From: Geminisphaera colitermitum TAV2 | GTDB lineage: Bacteria; Verrucomicrobiota; Verrucomicrobiia; Opitutales; Opitutaceae | NCBI RefSeq assembly: GCF_000171235.2 | Contig: NZ_ABEA03000167.1 | Span: forward strand, 1 to 39,663 | Length of the DNA: 39,663 nt | Direction: 5' to 3' | Part shown: piece by piece, positions 6,670 through 14,877 of the stretch | Numbering within the stretch: position 1 is the first letter of the stretch | Layout: each line of letters starts with the position of its first letter | Position numbers and translations under genes: made by a program | The notes under the pieces: model-generated | The model's input: the letters and a program-made list of their open reading frames with translations, nothing else | Told to the model about the DNA's origin: nothing | Databases searched by the model: none

Positions 6670-7803
6670 TTAGTTCTGAGCGACGATTTCGCGGGTGGTC
6701 ATCTGCGGGTAGTCGCGTTCGAGGATGCCGCCGGGTGACAGGAATCGGTCGCGGACGCCGGTCCATCCGCCAAAGGCGTCGTCAATGGAAATGATTTCGA
6801 GAGTGGCGAAGGAGGCGGCGTGTTTACGCGCAACTTCGGGGTTGGTCGGCCGGTAGTGGTGACGGGCGGCGATCTCCTGCGCCTTGGGGTCGTAGAGATA
6901 AATCAAATACGATGCGGTGACGCGGGTGGTGCCGTGTTTTTCCACGTTTTTGTCGAGCCAGGCAACGGGGAGATCGACCCGGAGGCTGACGGGCGGCGCG
7001 ACAATCTCGAAGCGGGAACCGTCGGAAGCGCTCAGGCGGGCGCGGGCTTCGCTTTCGAGAACGAGGAGCACGTCGCCAGTGCTTTTTTGCGTGAAGGTGG
7101 CAAGGGAGCCGGCAGAGGTGGAGTTGAGCACGGGGACTTGGGCGTAGAGTTTTAAGATGGTGTCGCGGGCGGCGGCTTCGTTGTTGCCAGTCTGCCGGAG
7201 CGCGGAGGCCCAGGCGGCAAGGTAGGTCCACTGGCCGACGCTGTCACGCTTGGGGTCGGGCGTGATGACCGAGACGCCGGGTTTCACCAGGTCGGACCAG
7301 TCGCGGATGGCCTTGGGGTTTCCTTTGCGGACGAGAAACACAACGGTGGTCGTGAAGGGGACGCTGTTGTTGGGCAGGCGGGTGCGCCAGTCGGCGGGAA
7401 GGAGGTTGCCGGGGGTGGAGAGAAGGTCGATGGCTCCGGGATGATCGAGGATGACGAGGTCAGCATCGGAGCTTGCGCCACCGCCGAGCAGGGTGCGGGT
7501 TTGGGCAAAGGTGGAACCGTGGGTGCCGTTGACGGTGAGGCTATAGCTGGTCTTTTTCACCCATTCCTTGCCGAAGATTTTGTTGATCTCGGCGAAGAGG
7601 TCGCGCGTGGTGCCGAAGGAGGCGTTCTGGATGGTGACCACGCGGTCTTTTGGAGGAACGGAGGAGACGTCGATTTGTGTCCAGCGGCTGTCCACTCCAA
7701 AAGCGCCTTCGCCATTGCAGCAAGCGGCGGCGCGGGCGTGTGGGTATGTGGCAGGGGTGAAGGCAAGAAGGAGCGTGAATAGGATGCGGCGGAGGTGTTT
7801 CAT
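6670..7803 (-). CDS. Sulfate-type ABC transporter periplasmic binding protein (Sbp/CysP family)
   Basis: The 377-residue protein follows the Sbp fold: LFAEINKIFGKEW, LDHPGAIDLLS, FLVRKGNPKAIRDWSDLVKP then GVSVITPDPKRDSVGQWTYL, and YLIYLYDPKAQEIAARHHYR. The usual PxPKTSGGARW segment is changed to DPKRDSVGQW, so the ligand may not be plain sulfate. The ATG at 7803 starts a signal peptide (MKHLRRILFTLLLAF) with cleavage expected near ARA, leaving an unusual ACCNGEGAFG start with adjacent cysteines. The open frame upstream runs into a poly-G/poly-C region and was not used. No sulfate permease or CysA ATPase is next to it; the neighbours are a TonB receptor upstream (152-nt gap) and the COG1237 hydrolase downstream. 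This suggests scavenging of a sulfur oxyanion or analogue. Confidence 0.9.
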   Translation of the reverse strand: MKHLRRILFTLLLAFTPATYPHARAAACCNGEGAFGVDSRWTQIDVSSVPPKDRVVTIQNASFGTTRDLFAEINKIFGKEWVKKTSYSLTVNGTHGSTFAQTRTLLGGGASSDADLVILDHPGAIDLLSTPGNLLPADWRTRLPNNSVPFTTTVVFLVRKGNPKAIRDWSDLVKPGVSVITPDPKRDSVGQWTYLAAWASALRQTGNNEAAARDTILKLYAQVPVLNSTSAGSLATFTQKSTGDVLLVLESEARARLSASDGSRFEIVAPPVSLRVDLPVAWLDKNVEKHGTTRVTASYLIYLYDPKAQEIAARHHYRPTNPEVARKHAASFATLEIISIDDAFGGWTGVRDRFLSPGGILERDYPQMTTREIVAQN

Positions 7804-7871
7804 GGTGGTAGTGTAATGATGGATACGTAGTGGAGAGAGAAACGGGGGGAGGGGGGGGAGAGTGAAAAAGT

Positions 7872-7915
7872 CCCCCCCCCCCCCGGAGACTGCGACGTTC
7901 ACCGGGGGGGGGGGG
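7872..7915 (-). promoter_or_regulatory. Poly-C/poly-G hairpin in the TonB receptor-binding protein spacer
   Basis: Thirteen C plus GG (7872-7886) face CC plus twelve G (7902-7915), able to form a stem of about 14 GC pairs around a 15-nt loop. It lies just after the TonB receptor stop codon and before the binding-protein start. Such a stable hairpin could stop transcription partly or protect the upstream message; no T-tract follows. Confidence 0.5.
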
Positions 7916-7955
7916 AGGACAACGGACATACACGTTGTGTCAAAACACCGCCGTT

Positions 7956-10517
7956 TTAGAAACGGTAGGTGAACTTGCCTTGGATGCCGAGGCGCTCGGC
8001 AGGAACGAGGTAGGGAGTGGGATTGATGATGCCGCCGGGACCGCCGGCGGGCGTCCAGTTCTTCTCGTTGGTGACATTGAGGATATCGATGTCGAGTCGC
8101 CATTTCCTGGCGGCGTAGAAGGCGCCGAGGTCAATGGAGTGCTGGGTGGGCACTTTGATGCTGCCGGCATCATTGACGTTCCAGGAAGAGGTGATCCAGG
8201 CGTTGGCCTTGAGACCGAAACCGTTGTCGAAACGGTAGGCGACCCATGCGTTGGCGCTGTTGAGCGGCGAGAACGGGAAGCGGCCTCCGGTTTTTTCGTA
8301 GCTGGCGTCGATGTAGCTGTAGTTGGCGCCGAGGGCGAGGTTGACCGTGGGTTGATAGGTGGCGGCGAGTTCCAGCCCTTCGTAGATGAGGTTGTAAGTG
8401 CTCGGATCGCCACCGATGAGGTTGGCGGCGGGAATCTGTCGGGTCTGGTGGAACCAGGCGGCGCTGGCGAAGAGCTTGTTCGGGATGAGCTCGAACTTGA
8501 CGCCGAGTTCGAAGAGTTCGCTTTTCACATCGAAGTAAGAATCGGAGAGGGTGTTTCCGGAGCCGGTGAAACCCTGCGTCTGGCAGCAGCCGCAATCCTG
8601 ACTGGAGATGTTGTAGTCGTAGGTGAAATACGTGCTGGCCCAGCGGATGGGACGGAAGGCGATGCTGGTGTTGATGTCGCCGTTCCATGCGGTGGCGGAG
8701 TCGTCGGTGTTGAGTCCGGCATAAAAGCCGTCGTTGACGAGGCGCTTGGTGAGGGCGTTGGTGGTGATCGAATCGTCCACGTAGGAGAGGCGGCCGCCGA
8801 GGCGCCAGGTCCACTTCTCGTCGATGTCGAATTTATGTTCGCTGAAGAGGTTGGTGGTCTTGAGCGTGTTGATGCGAGCTTCGCCACCGGCGAGGCCGGG
8901 GCCGAGACCGGCGGGGCCTCCGGCGGCGATGCCCTCGTAACCATTGCCCGTGCGCCAAGTGGGCGTCCATGTAAGCCAGCCGTAAGTGGGGGAGTAGATA
9001 ATGGCGTGTTTGCCGTCCGGGTGGACACTGTTGGGCGTGCCGGTGCCGGGGCCGCGGTTGAAGAGGTTTTCGGTGATACCAAGGCCGGCGCCGGTGCTGA
9101 GGGAGCCGCCTTGGGTGGCGTCGGCGTTGGGCACGGGGTTGGCCTGGTCAGCCACGGCGGCAACGTTGCAGGTGTTTTCAAGCCAGCGATAGGAGACGCC
9201 GCTGTTGCTCTGGTGGCGGATGTTTTTGCCAAAGAGTTCAAACTCCTTGTCGGAGAGGAGTTCGAAGCGCGATTCGACGAGTTTGTTGATGTGACCGCCT
9301 GTGCTGAAGTCGTGGGTGGTCTGCTGGTTGTCGCTGTATTGGAAGATGGTGTTGTTGCGGAGGGTGAAGGTGTCGTTGAGCTTCACGCTGGAGATGACTT
9401 GAGCGATATATTCGTCCGCATCGTTGCTGGCCTCATCGCTATAGATTGTTTGATCCCCCCTGATTTTGACATCGTGCGGATTCTGGATTGTCCAGCCGGT
9501 GATGGTGGCGGGGTTAGTCGGGCTGTTGGCGGCTTGCCCACCCGCGCCATAATTGATGGTCGGAACGGCGGTGCCGGCACGGTACACCCAGTTGTCGATC
9601 AGATTTTGCGAGAGGCGATTGATGCCATTGGGGATGGCACCTTCAGATTGAGTATAGGAGAAGTTGGCGTCAACGGTGACCTTGGAATTGGGACGCCAAG
9701 CGACGGCGCCGAAGATGTCCTTGGAGTCGGCTTCCGAGTTGCCCCAGTAGAGATCCGCTTCGGCTTGGAGGAGGCTGAAGCGGATGGCGAGTTTGTCCTT
9801 GATGAGTTCGGTGCTGTGGTCGAGTTGCACGGAGTACTGCGGATAGGTGGTCTCGGAGTGCAGTCCGAGGCGTCCGAATTTCACAGTGAACTCGGTCTGG
9901 TCTTCGCCAAAGAAGGGTTTTTTCGTGACGTAGTTCACGTAGCCGGCGGTGCGGGAGGTGTTGCCTTGGATGACGCTGGGAACGCCGGCAACGATGTCGG
10001 CGGATTCCCAAGCGTTGTCGTTGAACGGACGGACAGCCGTGTTGAAGAGCACGATGTTGTTGCGCAGCGTGTCGGCGGCGCCGCCGCGGATGCGGGGGAC
10101 GGAATAGGGCGAGGAGGAAGCCCGTTGGATACTGGGTGAGTAGCGGGAGAGGTCCGAGAAGTTCTGGATGTTGTCGTTGTCGATCTGGGCCTTGCTGACT
10201 TGGAAGACCGAGCGCGGCGTTTCGCGGATCGTCTCTTCGAAGCCATAAAGCGAGGTGGAGGGACGCGTGGGCAGGACGGACTGGTCGGCGGGAATGTCGT
10301 CGATGACGACTTTGTCGAGCAGCGTCGCCTCCTCGACCGGAGTCCCCGTGGATGAGGCGGAAGACGCGGGCGCAGGGGCGGCGGTGGATGAAACACCGGA
10401 GGATGGTGTCGTAGTATTGGTGGTTGCGGTGGCCGCATAAGCGGACGACACGGCAGCGGGCAGCGCAAGCGCCGCCACCAAAGCTGGCGCAAGGCGCAGC
10501 AGGGATGGATGTGACAT
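7956..10517 (-). CDS. TonB-dependent outer-membrane receptor
   Basis: The 853-residue protein starts with a signal peptide (MSHPSLLRLAPALVAALALP, cleavage near AYA) and a Ser/Thr/Ala/Pro-rich spacer. Next comes a plug domain (residues about 75-215: TIRETPRSVFQVSKAQIDND, IQNFSDLSRYSP, PRIRGGAADTLRNNIVLFN, ADIVAGVPSVIQG), then a 22-strand-type barrel ending in the expected aromatic residue (GIQGKFTYRF). The plug resembles FhuA/FpvA-like receptors (SRTAGYVNYVTKKPF), usually for iron chelates, but no siderophore genes are near. The loop near residue 640 contains DCGCC, odd for a barrel. I choose the ATG at 10517; the frame is open much further upstream, but that part is the conserved leader. It heads a unit with sulfate-type binding protein, COG1237 hydrolase and methyltransferase. 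Confidence 0.94.
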   Translation of the reverse strand: MSHPSLLRLAPALVAALALPAAVSSAYAATATTNTTTPSSGVSSTAAPAPASSASSTGTPVEEATLLDKVVIDDIPADQSVLPTRPSTSLYGFEETIRETPRSVFQVSKAQIDNDNIQNFSDLSRYSPSIQRASSSPYSVPRIRGGAADTLRNNIVLFNTAVRPFNDNAWESADIVAGVPSVIQGNTSRTAGYVNYVTKKPFFGEDQTEFTVKFGRLGLHSETTYPQYSVQLDHSTELIKDKLAIRFSLLQAEADLYWGNSEADSKDIFGAVAWRPNSKVTVDANFSYTQSEGAIPNGINRLSQNLIDNWVYRAGTAVPTINYGAGGQAANSPTNPATITGWTIQNPHDVKIRGDQTIYSDEASNDADEYIAQVISSVKLNDTFTLRNNTIFQYSDNQQTTHDFSTGGHINKLVESRFELLSDKEFELFGKNIRHQSNSGVSYRWLENTCNVAAVADQANPVPNADATQGGSLSTGAGLGITENLFNRGPGTGTPNSVHPDGKHAIIYSPTYGWLTWTPTWRTGNGYEGIAAGGPAGLGPGLAGGEARINTLKTTNLFSEHKFDIDEKWTWRLGGRLSYVDDSITTNALTKRLVNDGFYAGLNTDDSATAWNGDINTSIAFRPIRWASTYFTYDYNISSQDCGCCQTQGFTGSGNTLSDSYFDVKSELFELGVKFELIPNKLFASAAWFHQTRQIPAANLIGGDPSTYNLIYEGLELAATYQPTVNLALGANYSYIDASYEKTGGRFPFSPLNSANAWVAYRFDNGFGLKANAWITSSWNVNDAGSIKVPTQHSIDLGAFYAARKWRLDIDILNVTNEKNWTPAGGPGGIINPTPYLVPAERLGIQGKFTYRF

Positions 10518-10865
10518 GATTGTTAGGTCAACTGACTTGTTTACTGGTGATATGAGGGGGAAAATCACCGGGCGGACGGTGCTGGTCTGCGCCCACTGGC
10601 GAAATCCGGTTTGATTAGGTGGGTACACCCGGGATGTCTGCCGTCGGCGGCCAGCATCCGAAAGGGCGCCCCCGACTCGCGCATGAGACAACGTGGAGTC
10701 GGTGAAATGGGGGGAATCCCGATGGCGTCCGTGGATCGAAATCCCTGCGAGGGTCGTCCTGCCCCGGACACGCAAGAGGTCTCTGGCAGATTCCCGTTCA
10801 GGCCGGTGCGGTAGTGATGGCTTGGTGACGCCAACCGTGGGGGGAGGCATCGCAGGAATCGTATC

Positions 10866-10976
10866 GGTGGCGTTCCTCCAGAGGCCTGGTCGTTTGCATC
10901 CGTGCAGAGAGGAATTCCCTCTTCATGCGGCCTATTCCCTATCATTCTAGTCAAGATACAAACAATAAGTTTATCC
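10866..10976 (-). promoter_or_regulatory. Conserved leader block A (promoter region and three hairpins) upstream of the TonB receptor operon
   Basis: Read on the minus strand: GATAAA, then TTTGTATC (10955-10962), GACTAGAAT (10944-10952), then 32 nt after TTTGTATC hairpin 1 (10908-10922, AGAGG/CCTCT), hairpin 2 (10895-10906, TGCA/TGCA) and hairpin 3 (10878-10889, CCAG/CTGG) within ACGACCAGGC-TCTGGAGGA. The same order and spacing is found at 26,164-26,276 before the SsuA-like gene. The GACTARAAT element resembles half of an IscR-type (Rrf2) site; that link is a guess. The block is ~355 nt from the receptor start codon. Confidence 0.6.
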
Positions 10977-11327
10977 GCTCTTAACAAAGAACAGGATGTT
11001 ATGGGGGGAATAAGCTGAAAGTTTACGGAAGGGGGGAAACGCAATCAGTGGCCCCTTCTTCCATGTCGCGCCGATGTCGAGCCGGGTGGTCTCCGCGGGC
11101 GTGAGCGTGACGAGGGCGCGTCCATCCCAAAGCGTGTATTCAGAATTCGATGACATCGGCATGGGCATCATCATCGTGGGCGTGAAGGGCGCGCAGGCTG
11201 TGGCGATGCCGCTCCATCGGTGGCGCGGGCATCCCGCCCGCATCGGCAGGCGAGGCGCGTTGCGCCTGTATCCATTTAGCGGAGAGGAGAAGTGGTGGAG
11301 GGGGCAACTCTGGCGCGTCAGCGCCTG

Positions 11328-11486
11328 GGAGCGCCGGCATCTTGCCGGCAGACGACGCGAAGCGTCGTTGGGTCGGCATCAAAAGTGGCGCGGGCGTCTC
11401 GCCCGCATCGGAACAGAATGCGGGCGGGACGCCCGCGCCACTTTGCCATCAGCACGATGCCGGCAGGATGTCGGCGCTCCCTGCAA
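11328..11486. repeat. Nested inverted repeats of the GGGAGCGCCGG family
   Basis: The outer arms GGGAGCGCCGGCATCTTGCC (about 11,328) and GGCAGGATGTCGGCGCTCCC (to 11,486) are reverse complements with few mismatches. Inside lies a second pair, AAGTGGCGCGGGCGTCTCGC and GCGGGACGCCCGCGCCACTT (about 11,381-11,444). The inner pair matches the GCGGGCGGGACGCCCGC palindromes near 2,660-2,960 and 15,430. Confidence 0.75.
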
Positions 11487-11667
11487 AAAAAAAGGCGGGA
11501 CAAGGCGAGGGAAAGGCTGAGTCCTGTGACGGAAACCTATGACGAAATCCACACAAAACCCAAACTCTCCCCTCATCTTGCCCCGTCCCAAAGGATCGGG
11601 AAGTCTTAAAAAAAATTGAAAGAGCTAACCCGTTGGAGGTCGGGAGACCCGCCATCCAATGGCTTCG

Positions 11668-12291
11668 TCACCGACGACGACGCACGGTCACATAGGCGAG
11701 GATCGCCAGACCGGCGAGGATCGCGTAGGTCGAGGGCTCCGGCACCGCACCATTAGGCGCAAGGGTTCCGGGAATGCCTGACATCACCGGAGGATTCGTA
11801 ACATAATCATACCCGTTGGATACGACCGTGGTACCACCAGTGCCAAGCTTTGCCGTTCCATAGATCAAAGCCTGGGAAACCTCGGTCCCCTGGATCAGAT
11901 TCCAATACCTGTCCCACTCCTCCGCTCCGATGCCACTAACAGTCTCAAGCGTGATGAGTTCTCCGGGCGTGTATTGGAAAATACGCACCTCTGTATAGAT
12001 AGTGGCTCCTTTTTCCGCATATATCTTGCCCGTCAAGAGGGCTTCATCCAAGCCCCACCACCAGCCATTCGAATCAAATATGCCGGCTTGGACAAACGAC
12101 AGAGAGGACGATGCAGTATCACCCCACCACAGCGTGGCTACATAGCCAGTATCGGAGGTGATAATACCATTGGCATCCGTGTACGACTCATCTGCCCAGC
12201 AGTTGATCGTAAGATTTTGCGCCGCTTGAGTCGCCAAAGGTAAACCCACGGTCAGCACAAGTGCGAATATGCTTATTGTTTTTTTCATCAT
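11668..12291 (-). CDS. PEP-CTERM sorted surface/exported protein, otherwise uncharacterised
   Basis: The 207-residue protein begins with a signal peptide (MMKKTISIFALVLTVGLPLA, cleavage near TQA) and ends with a PEP-CTERM signal: VPEPSTYAILAGLAILAYVT followed by VRRRR. The middle (ADESYTDANGIITSDTGYVA; GIFDSNGWWWGLDEALLTGK; EVRIFQYTPGE) matches no domain I recognise. Proteins with this tail are thought to be handled by exosortase and anchored or released at the outer membrane, linked to exopolysaccharide. It lies 37 nt downstream of the large beta-helix protein on the same strand, so the two are probably co-expressed. Two ATG codons open the frame; the first is used here. Confidence 0.87.
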   Translation of the reverse strand: MMKKTISIFALVLTVGLPLATQAAQNLTINCWADESYTDANGIITSDTGYVATLWWGDTASSSLSFVQAGIFDSNGWWWGLDEALLTGKIYAEKGATIYTEVRIFQYTPGELITLETVSGIGAEEWDRYWNLIQGTEVSQALIYGTAKLGTGGTTVVSNGYDYVTNPPVMSGIPGTLAPNGAVPEPSTYAILAGLAILAYVTVRRRR

Positions 12292-12328
12292 ATGTATATT
12301 TTATTAATACGAACCTGACAGAGATCAA

Positions 12329-14644
12329 TTAATGGACGATGGAGGTATTTTCCTCCACGGTGAGCGGCGGCTGCTGCCAGATGGCATCAGAATATGGCGT
12401 ATAGTAATATCCCTCACCAATATCAAATGACGGAATTCTGCCGCCAGTCCATGCTGTGCCAGCATTGGTGATGCTATAGGAATCGTCCTCTCCATTTACA
12501 TCCAGCTTATTAAAAGCATCGCGTCGGCTCATCACATATCCAATATCAACCGGATTGGTGACAGCCACAGGCACGGCTGAACCGATCTGCCAATTAATTC
12601 CTGCCGACAATGCATAGGTTTGAGGAGTCTGACTTACCACGCCTCCAAAATTAATGGTGGCCGCAAGGCTTGCGCTGCCGTTGGTTACATAAGCTGCATA
12701 ACCGACAGGCAGAGCATAATCACCTCCACTCGACCAGCCTGCGCCACTGTTGCGTCTGGTGGACGACAATGTTTCCCCGTAAGTTGCGGAATTGATGTCT
12801 ATATCTATCACATCCACGGATGACCGGCCCGGCAGACTTCCAAACAAGCCGTTCACAGTGTCGTCGGCGCTAATCAACTGATTGGCTACCAGCTTCACTT
12901 CGCCGGGCAGGATCGTAATCTTGTATTGGCCCGAAATGATCGTGTTATAGATCGTGCTGGAATCCGTTGCCGGGGTGCCATTGGCGTTGAATACCTTGGT
13001 GCTCGTCACCACGCGGTAGAAGCGGGCGGTATCGCTGCCGCTGAGCGGATTGATGATCAGGGTGAACCGGGTCTGGTCCTCGTTGAGCGTCACCGTGTAA
13101 TGCGTGCCTTCCACGGCGACAGGCCATTCGGTGGTGAGGGTCAAATCGGTCGTGGTGACCACCCGCAACTTATCGAGGTCAAACACTTGCGTCTGGTCCG
13201 GATCGTTCGGGTCGGCGTCGATGTCGCCCTCTATCACAATGCCGCCGGGAGTGCTCGGATCGGGAATCACGACAACGCTGTCGTCGTCGATCTTCGCCGG
13301 AATTGTCGGCTCAGGCACCGCCGTCCAGTGCGCGGTCAGCGTGAGCGCCCCGGTCACGGGCGTGCCGAAGCTCCAGGCGCTCGCCCCGTCATACCAACCG
13401 GCGAAGGTGTATCCGGTTTTCGTCGGCGCGGCGGGCTCTGTCGCCGTCGCTCCGTAGTCCACCGTCTGGCTGCTCACCGGCGAGCCGCCATCCGGATCGA
13501 AGGTCACCGTAACCGACGTGGGGGCGGGAGGGGGCGTCACGATGACGGGTGCCTCCGTGGCAGTGAGCCACACTTCCTTGCCGTTGTAGGTGACGAGAAA
13601 TTTGTAAACGCCACCGTTGCCGTTGACGATGAGGATGGAGTTGTTTTTGGCGTTCTTGAACTGCTGCGAAATATAGCTGCTGGCCGCCAGAATCCTGAAT
13701 GAATCGCCCGCCTTGATGTTGGCATCGGAGACATCGACATCGAGCATGGCCGCCGAAGGTTCGATCTCCATATACTTGTTGGAAATGATCGCTCCGTAGT
13801 CGTCCGCCGTGCGGATCACGGGGCGGTAGGTGGTGTTGAAGTGAATCTTCACCCAGCCGTTGGTCACGGTCTGCTGCCCGTGGGCCACCAGCGTGTTGTT
13901 GCCGCCCGCCATGTAGATGCTGCCGGTAATGGGAGCGGCGGCTCCATTAAAAAGCTCCACCGTCGTGTTTTTGCCGAGAATATCGAGCGTGTAGGGGTCG
14001 CCTCCCAGCGCACTGACCGAGCCGTAATTGCGGATCGTGCCACCTGTAATGTTGCTGCACACATAGATGCCGTAGTAGTTGCTGGAGGAAACGTCACCGT
14101 AGTTGGTGATATCAATCTTCCCGGCAGTATAGACATAGATGCCGTAATCCCCACTGGTTGTCCTTGCGGAACCGAAATTGGTGATCTTGATATCGCCAGC
14201 GACGGTGGCGGCATAAATGCCGTGGCCCTTGCCCGCGATGCTCGCGCCGTCAGCGTTGAGCACTTCGATATTTCCCGTCTTGGTGGCAGTGAGGCCCACC
14301 CCATACGTACCGGAGGTGGTGATGGAGCCGGTGTTTTCCAGATAGACATCCCCACCGGAAGAGCTGTAGGCATAAATACCGTTGGGGCCGCTGACATTGA
14401 TTATGCCACCATTGGCTACTTCAATGTCACCGGAGACCGACGTGGCGCCAATGCCATTGGCCGTACCGGTCAGGGTGCCGTTGGAATAGGTGATCTTCAG
14501 GTTTTCTGAACCTGAGACACTTTTGGTGATAACAGGGGAATTTCCGCTGTAGTTGTACTCAGCGGCCGAGAGACCGGGCGAAAAGCCGGCCAAGACAAAG
14601 GTCATCAGCAGGGTTGTTCCTGTTTTTTTACGTTTTATATTCAT
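12329..14644 (-). CDS. Large secreted beta-helix protein with an InlB-type repeat
   Basis: The 771-residue protein has a signal peptide (MNIKRKKTGTTLLMTFVLAG, cleavage near LSA). Residues about 50-260 are an irregular repeat of Gly/Asn/Thr-rich strands such as GNIEVLNADGASIAGKGHGI and GDYGIYVYTAGKIDITNYGD, as in autotransporter passenger domains. Residues about 375-440 form a Listeria-Bacteroides (InlB B-type) repeat: TVTFDPDGGSPVSSQTVDYG...GYTFAGWYDGASAWSF...LTLTAHW. The C-terminal third (VFDLDKLRVVTTTDLTLTTE onward) is unrecognised. There is no autotransporter barrel, PEP-CTERM or LPXTG tail, so attachment may depend on the PEP-CTERM protein encoded just downstream. A MITE-like repeat ends only 17 nt before the start codon and must contain or displace the promoter. 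Confidence 0.85.
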   Translation of the reverse strand: MNIKRKKTGTTLLMTFVLAGFSPGLSAAEYNYSGNSPVITKSVSGSENLKITYSNGTLTGTANGIGATSVSGDIEVANGGIINVSGPNGIYAYSSSGGDVYLENTGSITTSGTYGVGLTATKTGNIEVLNADGASIAGKGHGIYAATVAGDIKITNFGSARTTSGDYGIYVYTAGKIDITNYGDVSSSNYYGIYVCSNITGGTIRNYGSVSALGGDPYTLDILGKNTTVELFNGAAAPITGSIYMAGGNNTLVAHGQQTVTNGWVKIHFNTTYRPVIRTADDYGAIISNKYMEIEPSAAMLDVDVSDANIKAGDSFRILAASSYISQQFKNAKNNSILIVNGNGGVYKFLVTYNGKEVWLTATEAPVIVTPPPAPTSVTVTFDPDGGSPVSSQTVDYGATATEPAAPTKTGYTFAGWYDGASAWSFGTPVTGALTLTAHWTAVPEPTIPAKIDDDSVVVIPDPSTPGGIVIEGDIDADPNDPDQTQVFDLDKLRVVTTTDLTLTTEWPVAVEGTHYTVTLNEDQTRFTLIINPLSGSDTARFYRVVTSTKVFNANGTPATDSSTIYNTIISGQYKITILPGEVKLVANQLISADDTVNGLFGSLPGRSSVDVIDIDINSATYGETLSSTRRNSGAGWSSGGDYALPVGYAAYVTNGSASLAATINFGGVVSQTPQTYALSAGINWQIGSAVPVAVTNPVDIGYVMSRRDAFNKLDVNGEDDSYSITNAGTAWTGGRIPSFDIGEGYYYTPYSDAIWQQPPLTVEENTSIVH

Positions 14645-14661
14645 GTCCAGAGCATTTTAGA

Positions 14662-14877
14662 TTAGAGCATTGTCGATTCAATTTGCCGCAAGATTTAAGA
14701 GATCACGCAGAGACGCAGAAGCGCAGAGAAAACATAGATTGCTAATTATAGATAATAGGCAGAGTTAACAGTTTCGAGAAGCGACAGTCCGCCATTCGCA
14801 GAATTAACTAAATTGACGACTCGCCATCAGGCAAAATCTCTTAAACCTTGCGATAAATTGAACCGACAATGCTCTAA
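14662..14877. repeat. MITE-like element 1, 42-bp terminal inverted repeats
   Basis: The left end TTAGAGCATTGTCGATTCAA... and the reverse complement of the right end (TTAGAGCATTGTCGGTTCAA...) agree at 38 of 42 positions and both run on to AAGAGAT. The left side adds CACGCAGAGACGCAG. The same ends occur in the element at 16,294-16,457. No transposase is encoded, so it would be moved in trans if mobile. Confidence 0.8.

Larger units (their letters stand above)
10518..11667. other. Non-coding stretch: long receptor leader and nested GC-rich repeats
   Basis: From 10,518 to about 10,980 is the leader of the TonB receptor gene, with the conserved block listed separately. From about 11,215 to 11,490 are nested inverted repeats. 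Between 11,000 and 11,150 a short minus-strand frame (NSEYTLWDGRALVTLTPAET) looks protein-like and may be a remnant of a lost gene, but it is too short to assign. Confidence 0.6.

Noticed and set aside
7935-10139. 734-residue plus-strand frame rich in Gly, Val, Glu and Asp
   Set aside because: It is the exact antisense shadow of the TonB receptor gene, and the composition is typical of antisense reading of high-GC genes.
10565-11044. 159-residue minus-strand frame in the receptor leader
   Set aside because: It overlaps the conserved hairpin block, and the block's pattern (covarying stems, gaps not in threes) fits RNA rather than coding sequence.
10971-11243. 90-residue minus-strand frame containing NSEYTLWDGRALVTLTPAET
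   Set aside because: It looks slightly protein-like and may be a gene remnant, but it is short, partly made of repeat and matches no family I can name.
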